Shown here one piece after another: positions 44,846 to 52,971 of a DNA stretch of 64,000 nucleotides; position 1 is the first letter of the stretch, and every line of letters begins with the position of its first letter. A model generated the notes under the pieces. The model searched no databases. It was given only the letters and a program-made list of their open reading frames with translations, and had not been told where the DNA came from. The position numbers and the translations under genes are program-made. The stretch is from Blastocatellia bacterium (lineage in GTDB: Bacteria; Acidobacteriota; Blastocatellia; HR10): contig JANWYV010000013.1 in the NCBI GenBank assembly GCA_025055075.1, forward strand, positions 62,001 through 126,000. The letters are read 5' to 3'.

Positions 44846-45946
44846 ATGCACATACAGCTCGTTAAATCGGCCTTTCAGAGGGAGCTTGGACTCGTGCAAA
44901 CGGTGGTTGAGCGAAGGCATACGATTCCTATCTTGGCATACGTCCGATTGGAAACGCGGGAAGGAAAGGTACGACTCACGGGAACGGATTTGGACGTGAG
45001 CATGCAGTTGGAGTGCGAGGCGGAAGTGGGAGAGGATGGAGTTGTATGCCTGCCGGCACGGAAACTCTTTGACATCGTGCGGGCATTGCCTGAGGAACCG
45101 ATCGAGCTTTCAGGGACGGAGGAGCGCGTGACGCTCACGTGCGGGCGAGCGCGGTTTCGGCTCTCTGGACTCGCGGCGGAGAATTTTCCCGATGTCCCGA
45201 CTTTCCCGAAGGAAGGTCGCGCGCTTTCGGCTGGAAAGTGGATACAGGGGATCGAGCGCGTGATCTTCGCGACGACGATGGAGGAGATGCGATATGCGTT
45301 GTCGGGAGTGCAAACGGAGTGGTGGGATGGTGGAGTGCGGTTGGTGGCGACCGATGGACACCGGTTGGCGTTATGGGAGACGGCTGAGCCACCGATGTCG
45401 CGGAACACGTGCCTAATTCCGAAGAAGACGATGCGCGAGCTGAGTCGGCTTATTGAGCATGCGGAAGAAGAGGCGTCCGTTGAGTTCGCAGCGGATACGA
45501 ACCACGTGTACTTTCGGGTGGCAGGACGGGAGTTGGTGTCTCGGTTGCTGACCGGACAATTCCCGAATTACGAATTAGTGATCCCGAAGGAAGCAGCAGC
45601 GCGAGCTGTCGTTTCGGCGGAGAGTCTTCGCGAAGCCTGTCGTCGGGTGGCTATTTTGGCGGACGAACGCAGCCGAGGAGTGCGGCTCAGTTTCTCCCAA
45701 GGGCGTCTGGTACTCACGGCGCGGTCGGCCTCCGAGGACGAGGAAGCTACGGAAGAATTGTTGTGCGCATACGATGGGGAGCCAATAGATGTGGCATTCA
45801 ATGTCGAGTATCTGTTGGATTTCTTGAGTGTCGTGAGTGGGGAGGTGGAGATCGCCCTTCGGGATGGGCAAAGTCCTGCGCGGCTTTGCCCGCTCGGGGA
45901 AGAGGGACGGTATCTCTACGTCGTCATGCCGATGCGACTCCTCTGA
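44846..45946 (+). CDS. dnaN: DNA polymerase III beta sliding clamp
   Basis: 366 residues, normal for DnaN, with three similar domains: QRELGLVQTVVERRHTIPILAYVRLE, the middle RYALSGVQTEWWDGGVRLVATDGHRLALWE, and VEYLLDFLSVVSGEVEIALRDGQSPARLCP leading to the terminal YVVMPMRL clamp signature. The ring tethers polymerase to DNA. The ATG at 44846 has GGGAG upstream, close after the origin. Confidence 0.97.
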   Translation: MHIQLVKSAFQRELGLVQTVVERRHTIPILAYVRLETREGKVRLTGTDLDVSMQLECEAEVGEDGVVCLPARKLFDIVRALPEEPIELSGTEERVTLTCGRARFRLSGLAAENFPDVPTFPKEGRALSAGKWIQGIERVIFATTMEEMRYALSGVQTEWWDGGVRLVATDGHRLALWETAEPPMSRNTCLIPKKTMRELSRLIEHAEEEASVEFAADTNHVYFRVAGRELVSRLLTGQFPNYELVIPKEAAARAVVSAESLREACRRVAILADERSRGVRLSFSQGRLVLTARSASEDEEATEELLCAYDGEPIDVAFNVEYLLDFLSVVSGEVEIALRDGQSPARLCPLGEEGRYLYVVMPMRLL

Positions 45947-46000
45947 ATCAGCGGGCATGCGATCGGACGCGACCCAGAAAGTCGCGTGGAGGAACTCCCA

Positions 46001-46028
46001 TTGGCTCTCCGAGCGAACGTGGTAGAAT
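46001..46028 (+). promoter_or_regulatory. Promoter of the ABC-2 exporter operon
   Basis: TTGGCT (46001-46006), 16-base spacer, TAGAAT (46023-46028), about 37 bases before the ATPase gene. Confidence 0.6.
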
Positions 46029-46064
46029 GGCAAGGCGCGAGGGCTCTGCGGGAGGCATGGAGAG

Positions 46065-46850
46065 ATGAGCGGACCGATGATCGAGGTCGTTGATTTGACG
46101 AAGCGATACGATGGCGTGCTGGCCGTGGATCGGATCTCCTTCACGATCGCCCGGGGAGAGATCGTCGGGTATCTCGGCCCCAATGGAGCGGGCAAGAGCA
46201 CGACGGTGAAAATGCTCACGGGCATCTTGCGACCGACCGATGGCACGATCGTCATTGACGGTCTCGATCTGTTGAAGGATCCGATCGAAGTGAAGCGGCG
46301 CATTGGATATGTTCCGGAGACGGGTGGAGTATACGAGAGTTTGACGGCCTACGAGTACCTGCAACTTGTCGGGCGTTTGTATCACCTCTCGGAGGAGGTC
46401 CTCGATTATCGAATCGAGGAGTTCTTGAAACTGTTCGGACTGGAGTCCTTCATGCACGAACGGCTCTCCAGTTACTCGAAGGGGATGAAGCAGAAGGTGC
46501 TCATTTCGGCCGCGCTCCTTCACAATCCGAAGGTGCTCTTTCTCGATGAGCCACTCACGGGACTGGATGCACACAGCGCCTTGCTCTTGAAAGAATTGCT
46601 TCGGCGTTTGGCCGCTGAGGGAAAGACGATCTTCTACTGTTCGCACATCTTGGATGTCGTCGAGCGGACGTGCACGCGAGTGATCATCATTCACAAGGGG
46701 CGGATCGTCGCCGATGGGACGGTCGAGCAGCTCAAGGAGCTGACGCGTCAGGGGACGCTCGAAGATATCTTCAAGCAATTGACCTACAGTTCGGATATCG
46801 AAGAAGTGGCGGAAGCGTTCGCTCGAAGCGTCCTGGGGATGGAAAAATGA
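46065..46850 (+). CDS. ABC-2 type transporter ATP-binding protein
   Basis: 261 residues. Walker A GYLGPNGAGKSTTVKMLTG, Q-loop region GYVPETGGVYESLTAYEY, signature LSSYSKGMKQKVLISAALLHNPKVLFLDEPLTGLD (signature plus Walker B), and switch His in IFYCSHILDVVERTC. It powers export by the large permease encoded by the next gene, whose ATG overlaps this stop (ATGA). The substrate is unknown. Confidence 0.93.
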   Translation: MSGPMIEVVDLTKRYDGVLAVDRISFTIARGEIVGYLGPNGAGKSTTVKMLTGILRPTDGTIVIDGLDLLKDPIEVKRRIGYVPETGGVYESLTAYEYLQLVGRLYHLSEEVLDYRIEEFLKLFGLESFMHERLSSYSKGMKQKVLISAALLHNPKVLFLDEPLTGLDAHSALLLKELLRRLAAEGKTIFYCSHILDVVERTCTRVIIIHKGRIVADGTVEQLKELTRQGTLEDIFKQLTYSSDIEEVAEAFARSVLGMEK

Positions 46851-48538
46851 GTCCTCGGCTGATCGCGTGGTTGGAGCGGCTGGCGCGCCGTTTGGGGATT
46901 GATCCCCACCAGTATTGGCATCTGTTGCACGTCTCGTTGATCTTGGACTTTCGGCGCCAGAGCGCCTTGTCCGCTGGTCAGGACATGCGCTCTCCTTTGC
47001 TGATGACCTGCTTGATCTATGGGATCTTCAGCCTGATCTTCGCGCTCTTCACCTTTCGAACGCTCGAGCTGTTTCACTATTCGCTCATCTTCCTCGCCTA
47101 TTCGATGCTGATGGTCGCCTTCATCGTCCTCTCCGAATTCGGGGCGACGATCGTCAGTCCTGACGACTACGAGATTCTGGGGCATCGGCCGATCAGCTCT
47201 CGAACGTATTTCGCGGCGAAATTGAGCAATCTCCTGTTTTACGTCCTGCTGATCGGCTCGGCGCTCAATGTCTTTCCGGCGTTGCTGGGTGCGTTCTCGG
47301 ACGCCGAGAAGCGGTCTTTCCCATTCGCGTATTTTCCGGTAGCGCTTTTAGCCAGCCTCTTCTCGGCGATGCTCATCGTGCTCCTGTATGGCGCCCTCTT
47401 GCGCGTCATCAATTACGAGCGATTCAAGGACGTGCTCGTTTACGTGCAGATTGTCTTCTCGTTCGTCGTCATCTTCGGTTATCAGGTGATCCTGCGCGCG
47501 ATGCCGTATTGGGAACAAGAGGGACTTGCCGAAAGTCGCCGGGCGATCCTTCTGACGCCGCCGGGATGGTTTGCGAGCTTAGTGCAGATCGGGCTAGGGC
47601 AGTGGGAGCGCGACTATATGCTCTGGGCGGGATGGGGCATGCTCATGACGGGCGTCCTCGTCGGCGCGGGCCTGCGGAGTTTCTCCTTGGAGTATTCGTT
47701 CCATCTGGCGCGATTGCGCGCGGCGACGGCCGAACGATGGCGTGCTCGTTCCCCGATTCGTCGGCGGATCGCGCGCGCTCTCGAACGGCTCGTGGCGAGG
47801 AGTCCTGAAGAGCGTGCTGCCTTCTATCTCATCCGGCGGATGCTCAGACGGGATCGCGCGCTGAAGCTGCGCCTGTACCCGGCGCTCGGCTTTCCCATCG
47901 CCTTCATCGCGCTCGGCATCGCGGAGAAGAGCCTGACCGATCCCTTCCTTCCGAGCAAGAGATTCCCCTCGACGGCGTTCTTCACGCTGCTTGTTGGTCC
48001 GCTTCTCATCATGAATTTTCAGGCCCTTTTGCCCTATTCGCAGGAGCATGCGGCGGCGTGGCTCTTTCGCGTGACGCCCGTGCGAGACCTCGTGCGCTTT
48101 TTCGCTGGCGTCCGGAAGGCGTTTCTCATCTTTCTCCTCTTGCCGCTTTTCCTTCTCATCGGCGCCTCCTTCGCTTGGTTCTGGAAACCGTGGCATGCCT
48201 TCTTGTATGCGGTGCTGGGATTTGCGCTCAGCTACATCTTCCTCGGCATCGCGTTCCTGTTTTATCGAGGTGGGTTCCCGTTCTCGCAGGAACCGGCGAA
48301 GATGACCCAGACGCGGCAGGTGACGCTCGCGTTCCTCTCCATGCCGATTTTCGGCGTGTTCCTCACCATCCTGTATGTGCTCTCCAAGCATCCGAAGTGG
48401 TTGATCGTGGCTCTCGGGCTCATTCTGCTGCTTGGATGGATCCTGAATCGCGCAGCCGATCGAAGGGCGGCCCATGCGACGTGGATGCAGCAGGAGTTAG
48501 AGGGGGGGCTTTTCCAGCGGCTCGAGGAGCCGTCGTAA
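46847..48538 (+). CDS. Large ABC-2-like membrane permease
   Basis: 563 residues with roughly 12 hydrophobic segments (PLLMTCLIYGIFSLIFALFTF, IFLAYSMLMVAFIVLSEFGATIV, YVQIVFSFVVIFGYQVIL, TAFFTLLVGPLLIMNFQALLPY, FLIFLLLPLFLLIGASFAWFW, WHAFLYAVLGFALSYIFLGIAFLFY, and others). The NLLFYVLL..FPALL layout and pairing with a C-type ATPase fit ABC-2 exporters. Start at ATG 46847 within the ATPase stop; a longer frame from 46670 runs inside that gene and is rejected. Confidence 0.8.
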   Translation: MSPRLIAWLERLARRLGIDPHQYWHLLHVSLILDFRRQSALSAGQDMRSPLLMTCLIYGIFSLIFALFTFRTLELFHYSLIFLAYSMLMVAFIVLSEFGATIVSPDDYEILGHRPISSRTYFAAKLSNLLFYVLLIGSALNVFPALLGAFSDAEKRSFPFAYFPVALLASLFSAMLIVLLYGALLRVINYERFKDVLVYVQIVFSFVVIFGYQVILRAMPYWEQEGLAESRRAILLTPPGWFASLVQIGLGQWERDYMLWAGWGMLMTGVLVGAGLRSFSLEYSFHLARLRAATAERWRARSPIRRRIARALERLVARSPEERAAFYLIRRMLRRDRALKLRLYPALGFPIAFIALGIAEKSLTDPFLPSKRFPSTAFFTLLVGPLLIMNFQALLPYSQEHAAAWLFRVTPVRDLVRFFAGVRKAFLIFLLLPLFLLIGASFAWFWKPWHAFLYAVLGFALSYIFLGIAFLFYRGGFPFSQEPAKMTQTRQVTLAFLSMPIFGVFLTILYVLSKHPKWLIVALGLILLLGWILNRAADRRAAHATWMQQELEGGLFQRLEEPS

Positions 48539-48620
48539 GCGGTGATGAGATCACCGCGCGCGTAGCGGAGGTGGGATCGCCGACGGCGCGGCTCGAACAA
48601 GCAGACCTTATCGCTCTGCC

Positions 48621-48650
48621 TTGCCTTTCGGAAATCGGGGAACATACAAT
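48621..48650 (+). promoter_or_regulatory. Promoter of the S9 peptidase gene
   Basis: TTGCCT (48621-48626), 18-base spacer, TACAAT (48645-48650), with a leader of about 50 bases before the ATG at 48708 and GGAGG close to it. Confidence 0.6.
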
Positions 48651-48707
48651 CATGGGGCTCGAAAGAGCCTAGCGCGCAAGCAGACTTTAAACTTGGAGGG
48701 GTGAGCC

Positions 48708-51182
48708 ATGATGTGGAAGAACCAATTCGCCCATCGTCGAGTGATGGGGATCGTGCTGTCGCTGTTGGTGAGCCTGAGCCTCTGGCTCCTCGGCGTTGCG
48801 CGCGGGCAGACGCCGGAGACGTACAAGAAACCGCCGCCGGAGATCTTGGAGGTGCTTCATGCGCCGGTCACGCCACAGGTCTCCGTCAGCCCGACGCGCG
48901 ACTTCATGATGCTTATCGAGGGCGTGCGATATCCGCCGATTGCGGATCTGGCGCAGCCGATGTTGCGCCTGGCCGGCCTTCGAATCAATCCCAAGACGAA
49001 TGGGCCGCATCGCGATCCGTACATCGCCTCGCTCACGATCGTCAAGATCGCTGATGGAACGAGCATGAAGGTCGCGCTCCCCTCGGGCGCGCGTCCGAGC
49101 ATTCCGCGCTGGAGCCCGGATGGACGACACTTCGCCTTCCTGAATACGTTGGAGAATGGGATCGAGTTGTGGATAGGTGAGACGGCGACGGGACGGATTC
49201 GTCGGCTCGTCGAGGCGAAGATCAACGCCGCCTATGGAGAACCGTTCCAGTGGATGCCCGATGGTCGCACGTTACTCATTCAACTCATCCCGGAGGGGCG
49301 AGGACGGCCGCCGGAGCCGCCTGCTGTTCCTCTCGGGCCGAACGTTCAAGAGGGAGCCGGGCGTCCCACCCCGGTGCGCACCTATCAAGACTTGCTGCGG
49401 ACGCCGCATGATGAGGTGCTCTTCGAATATTACGCTAGAGCACAGCTCGCCCTGGTAGAAAGCGATACTGGGCGCCTTGCGCGCATTGGCTCGCCCGATA
49501 TCTTTCAAACGGTCGAGCCTTCTCCCAATGGGCAATATCTCCTTGTTGCGCGCGTGCGTCGGCCCTATTCGTATTTGGTGCCGCATACGGCGTTCCCGAA
49601 AGAGGTCGAAGTCTGGGATCGCTCGGGCCGAATGGTCTATAGACTGGCGAGTCTGCCGCTGCAAGAGCACGTGCCGATCGAGGGCGTGCCGACCGGCCCG
49701 CGCGAGTATGCCTGGCGACCGACTGAGCCGGCGACGCTTGTATGGGTCGAAGCCCTCGATGAAGGCGATCCGCGCAAGCGCGTCCCACATCGGGATCGCT
49801 TGATGATGCTCAGCGCGCCGTTCACCAATCCTCCGATCGAGGTGCTGAAGCTCGAACATCGGTTCGCCGGCATTCAATGGGGAGAGAAGGGCGGATGGGC
49901 CTTCGTGCGCGATTACGATCGCAATCGCCGGTGGCGGCGCACCTTCCTGATCACGCCTGATGATCGGACAGCGGTACCGCGCTTGATCTGGAGCCTCAAT
50001 GTGCAGGATCGGTACAACGATCCTGGAACCCCCGTTCTTCGCACGCTGCCTAATGGCCAGCGCGTGATTCAACAGGATGGCGATTGGATCTTCCTGATTG
50101 GTGCTGGAGCTTCGCCCGAGGGCGAACGGCCCTTCCTGGATCGGTTCAATTTGAAGACGCTCGCGACCGAGCGCCTCTTCCGGTGCGATGAGCAGAGTTA
50201 CGAGATGGTCATCGCCGTGCTGCGGGATGATGGCACGGAAGTACTCACGCGCCGGGAGACGTCCACCGATCCACCGAACTATTACGTCCGCACGCTGCGC
50301 GCGGGAGGAACGGTCGCACTCCGAGCGCTCACGCGCTTTCCAGATCCGACGCCGCAGCTTCGGAAGATCAAAAAGCAATTGGTCACCTACCAGCGCGAAG
50401 ATGGGGTGCAGCTCTCGTTCACCCTCTATCTGCCGCCCGACTACAAAGAGGGGACGCGCTTGCCGACAGTCGTCTGGGCGTATCCCATCGAGTTCACCGA
50501 TCCGACGGTCGCCAGCCAGGTCGCTGGTTCGCCCCATCGGTTCTTGACGATTCAAGGGGCGTCGCATCTGTTCTTCGTCTTGGCCGGGTATGCCGTGCTG
50601 GATAACGCGGCCATGCCCGTGGTCGGCGATCCGGAGACGGTCAACAATACGTTCCTCGATCAAATCGTCATGAATGCGCGCGCGGCGATTCGCAAAGCTG
50701 TCGAGATGGGCGTGACTGATCCCGATCGCGTGGGCGTCGCCGGTCACAGCTACGGGGGCTTCATGACGGCGAACTTACTCGCGCATTCAGATCTGTTTCG
50801 CGCGGGTATCGCTCGCAGCGGAGCGTACAATCGCACGCTGACGCCTTTCGGCTTCCAAAACGAACGGCGCACGCTTTGGGAAGCGCCCGATCTCTACATC
50901 AAGGTCTCGCCGCTCATGTCCGCGCACAAGATCAACGAGCCTCTGCTGCTCATCCACGGAGAGGCGGATAACAATCCCGGGACGTTCCCGATCCAATCCG
51001 AGCGCCTGTATCACGCCGTTCGCGGCAACGGGGGGACAGTTCGCTTGGTCATGCTCCCGTACGAATCGCACGGCTATGTTGCGCGCGAATCGGTCGAGCA
51101 CGTCATCTACGAGATGCTCGCCTGGTTCGAGAAGTACGTCAAAAACGCGCCGCCGCGCGAGCGCGTGAATGTCCCTCAGTGA
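48708..51182 (+). CDS. Secreted S9-family peptidase (glutamyl/prolyl oligopeptidase-like)
   Basis: 824 residues with a signal peptide (VMGIVLSLLVSLSLWLLGVARGQ). An N-terminal propeller-like region of about 530 residues has WSPDGRHFAFLN-type repeats. The C-terminal alpha/beta-hydrolase domain carries the Ser nucleophile in VAGHSYGGFMTANLL, an Asp in LLIHGEADNNPGTFPIQ and the His in LPYESHGYVARE. Such enzymes cut short peptides after Pro or acidic residues; this layout suggests the glutamyl endopeptidase-like branch. Expected in the periplasm. A hairpin terminator follows. Confidence 0.9.
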   Translation: MMWKNQFAHRRVMGIVLSLLVSLSLWLLGVARGQTPETYKKPPPEILEVLHAPVTPQVSVSPTRDFMMLIEGVRYPPIADLAQPMLRLAGLRINPKTNGPHRDPYIASLTIVKIADGTSMKVALPSGARPSIPRWSPDGRHFAFLNTLENGIELWIGETATGRIRRLVEAKINAAYGEPFQWMPDGRTLLIQLIPEGRGRPPEPPAVPLGPNVQEGAGRPTPVRTYQDLLRTPHDEVLFEYYARAQLALVESDTGRLARIGSPDIFQTVEPSPNGQYLLVARVRRPYSYLVPHTAFPKEVEVWDRSGRMVYRLASLPLQEHVPIEGVPTGPREYAWRPTEPATLVWVEALDEGDPRKRVPHRDRLMMLSAPFTNPPIEVLKLEHRFAGIQWGEKGGWAFVRDYDRNRRWRRTFLITPDDRTAVPRLIWSLNVQDRYNDPGTPVLRTLPNGQRVIQQDGDWIFLIGAGASPEGERPFLDRFNLKTLATERLFRCDEQSYEMVIAVLRDDGTEVLTRRETSTDPPNYYVRTLRAGGTVALRALTRFPDPTPQLRKIKKQLVTYQREDGVQLSFTLYLPPDYKEGTRLPTVVWAYPIEFTDPTVASQVAGSPHRFLTIQGASHLFFVLAGYAVLDNAAMPVVGDPETVNNTFLDQIVMNARAAIRKAVEMGVTDPDRVGVAGHSYGGFMTANLLAHSDLFRAGIARSGAYNRTLTPFGFQNERRTLWEAPDLYIKVSPLMSAHKINEPLLLIHGEADNNPGTFPIQSERLYHAVRGNGGTVRLVMLPYESHGYVARESVEHVIYEMLAWFEKYVKNAPPRERVNVPQ

Positions 51183-51188
51183 GGGAGT

Positions 51189-51223
51189 GGACTCCTTGCG
51201 CGCGAGCGAGCGCGAAGGAGTCC
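51189..51223 (+). terminator. Terminator after the S9 peptidase gene
   Basis: GGACTCCTT at 51189 pairs with AAGGAGTCC ending at 51223, with further GCGC pairing inside, then CTTTG. The hairpin is clear but the T-tract is short. Confidence 0.7.
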
Positions 51224-51261
51224 CTTTGATCCGCTGGGCTCAATGGAAGTCGCGAGGGGGC

Positions 51262-51507
51262 TTGACAGAGAGGTGGAGCTTGTGAAAAATTCTGAGCCTT
51301 GCGATTCGCGCGGCCTGTGGGATGAGGCGCATGCGTAGGCTTAGCTCGCAAAGGAAGGAGTGGAATGACCGCCGGATGGTCATGTGTTGTTGTCCTTGGC
51401 CGAGGAGTGGCTCTCCGGCGGTGGCGTTCGTGAGCTGAGCCGGACGCGACACCGTATCGGGATTGAAAGAACCCACTGCCGGAGAGATTCCGGCGGTGGG
51501 TTTTTTT
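51262..51507 (+). promoter_or_regulatory. Structured leader with attenuator (putative riboswitch) upstream of cysM-like gene
   Basis: A TTGACA at 51262 may be the -35 box (the -10 is weak). The leader has CCTTGCGA/TCGCAAAGG pairing around 51297-51352, then four interacting segments. A (51368-51376, ACCGCCGGA) pairs with B (51414-51422, TCCGGCGGT). B, extended to CTCTCCGGCGGTGG (51411-51424), pairs over 14 bases with C (51473-51486, one G-U). C (51472-51483) pairs with D (51489-51500) to make a terminator hairpin followed by seven T. The three states are mutually exclusive, the layout of an attenuator. No known riboswitch class was recognised. Confidence 0.75.
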
Positions 51508-51524
51508 ATGGGCATCGAACGAAC

Positions 51525-52511
51525 ATGTGGCGAGGATCGCCCATAAGGAAAGCGAGTGAAGCCTCGAAAGCGTTGGAGGGCCATCGGGCGATCTGGCGCG
51601 AATGGGAGCGGCCGACCGATCTGCTGTCGCTAGTTGGGCGGACGCCGCTTCTTCGGTTGTCGCGGATCGCGAGTGAATTCTCCGGCGTGGAGATTTACGC
51701 CAAAGCGGAGTGGTACAACCCCGGGGGATCGGTGAAAGATCGGGCGGGACTTTGGATCATTCGGGAAGCGGAGGCCACGGGACAGTTGACCCCGGAGAAG
51801 ATCATCCTCGATGCGACTTCGGGCAACACAGGCATCGCCTATGCGTGGATCGCGCGGGTGAAGGGGTATCGGGTGACGCTGGCCATTCCGGCCAACGTGA
51901 CGCCGGAGCGAAAGCGTATTTTGAGCGCTTTAGGAGCTGAGCTGATCTTCACCGATCCTCGGGAGGGATCTGATGGAGCGATCCGTATGGCGCGGCGTTT
52001 GGCAGCCGAGCATCCAGAGCGATACTTCTACGCCGATCAGTACAACAATCCGGCCAATTGGCGCGCGCATTACGAGACGACGGGCGTGGAGATCTTCGAG
52101 CAAACGGAAGGACGGATCACGCATTTTGTCGCTGGCTTGGGTACGAGCGGGACATTCGTGGGAGCCGGACGTCGTCTGCGCGAGCTGTGCCCTGGGATCA
52201 CGCTCGTATCGGTGCAACCGAATGGGCCGTTTCATGGGATCGAGGGCTTGAAGCATATGCCGACGGCCATTCGACCGGGCATTTACGATAAGACGTTGGC
52301 GGACGTGAATCTGGAGGTGGCGACCGAAGAGGCATATGCGATGGTGCGGCGCTTGGCGCGCGAAGAAGGGATGTTGGTGGGCGTCTCTTCGGGAGCGGCT
52401 CTGGCCGGTGTGCTTCGCATCGCGCGGACGCTTCGACGAGGCGTTATCGTCACGGTCTTCCCCGACAGTGGGGACAAGTACTTGAGCGAGCGCTTTTGGG
52501 AGGAGCTATGA
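51525..52511 (+). CDS. cysM: Cysteine synthase (CysM/CysK-like PLP enzyme)
   Basis: 328 residues from ATG 51525. LSLVGRTPLLRLSRIA opens the catalytic fold. The PLP lysine is in YNPGGSVKDRAGLW; TSGNTGIAYAWIA, LGTSGTFVGAGRRL (phosphate loop) and VGVSSGAALAGVLRIAR complete it. The enzyme makes cysteine from an activated serine and a sulfur donor. Its neighbours, a JAMM peptidase and a sulfur-carrier/E1 fusion, match the mycobacterial CysM-CysO-Mec arrangement, so the donor is probably a carrier-protein thiocarboxylate rather than free sulfide. No ribosome site is obvious. The stop overlaps the JAMM gene start (ATGA). Confidence 0.85.
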   Translation: MWRGSPIRKASEASKALEGHRAIWREWERPTDLLSLVGRTPLLRLSRIASEFSGVEIYAKAEWYNPGGSVKDRAGLWIIREAEATGQLTPEKIILDATSGNTGIAYAWIARVKGYRVTLAIPANVTPERKRILSALGAELIFTDPREGSDGAIRMARRLAAEHPERYFYADQYNNPANWRAHYETTGVEIFEQTEGRITHFVAGLGTSGTFVGAGRRLRELCPGITLVSVQPNGPFHGIEGLKHMPTAIRPGIYDKTLADVNLEVATEEAYAMVRRLAREEGMLVGVSSGAALAGVLRIARTLRRGVIVTVFPDSGDKYLSERFWEEL

Positions 52512-52927
52512 TTCGACTCACGATCGAACAACTGGAGGTGATCAAGCGGCATGGGGAGCACGCCTATCCCGAGGAGGGCTGCGGCGTGTTGCTCGGACAT
52601 GTTGAGGGAGAGGCGAAGGTCGTCGAGGAAATTCGCCTGACGCCCAATGCGCGACGGGATTCACCGCGCAACCGCTATGCCATCGCCCCGGAAGAACTGC
52701 TGCGGCTCGAACGCGAGGCGCGTGCTCGTGGGCGCGAAGTCCTCGGCTTCTTCCATTCGCATCCGGATGCTGAGGCGCGCCCGTCCGCCTATGATCTTGA
52801 ACATGCGTGGCCATGGTACTCCTACCTCATCGTCTCGGTTCGAGCGGCGGCCTCTGAGAGCGTGCACTCTTGGGTATTGCGCGAGGATCGTTCGCGGTTC
52901 GAGCAGGAGGAGATTCTCATCGGATGA
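52508..52927 (+). CDS. JAMM/MPN+ metallopeptidase (Mec-like)
   Basis: 139 residues. The zinc motif H-S-H with ten residues before the Asp (FFHSHPDAEARPSAYD) and the upstream Glu in YPEEGCGVLLGH identify a bacterial JAMM peptidase. In mycobacteria the homologue Mec cleaves cysteine from the CysO C-terminal Gly-Gly. Position between cysM and the carrier fusion supports the same role here, and possibly cutting of the fusion at its internal Gly-Gly. GGGAGG precedes the ATG. Confidence 0.88.
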   Translation: MIRLTIEQLEVIKRHGEHAYPEEGCGVLLGHVEGEAKVVEEIRLTPNARRDSPRNRYAIAPEELLRLEREARARGREVLGFFHSHPDAEARPSAYDLEHAWPWYSYLIVSVRAAASESVHSWVLREDRSRFEQEEILIG

Positions 52928-52971
52928 TCTCGCGCGAGGGCGCATGGCGTCCTCGCAGAAAGGAGGAGACG

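Noticed and set aside
51368-51460. Possible tRNA gene in the leader before cysM
   Set aside because: Some GGCCGAGGAGTGG-like text resembles a D-arm, but no acceptor, anticodon and T-arm set can be folded; the attenuator explains the pairing better.
51262-51507. Known riboswitch class (SAM-I, T-box, cobalamin) before cysM
   Set aside because: None of the conserved core motifs of these classes was found by eye; left as unknown class.
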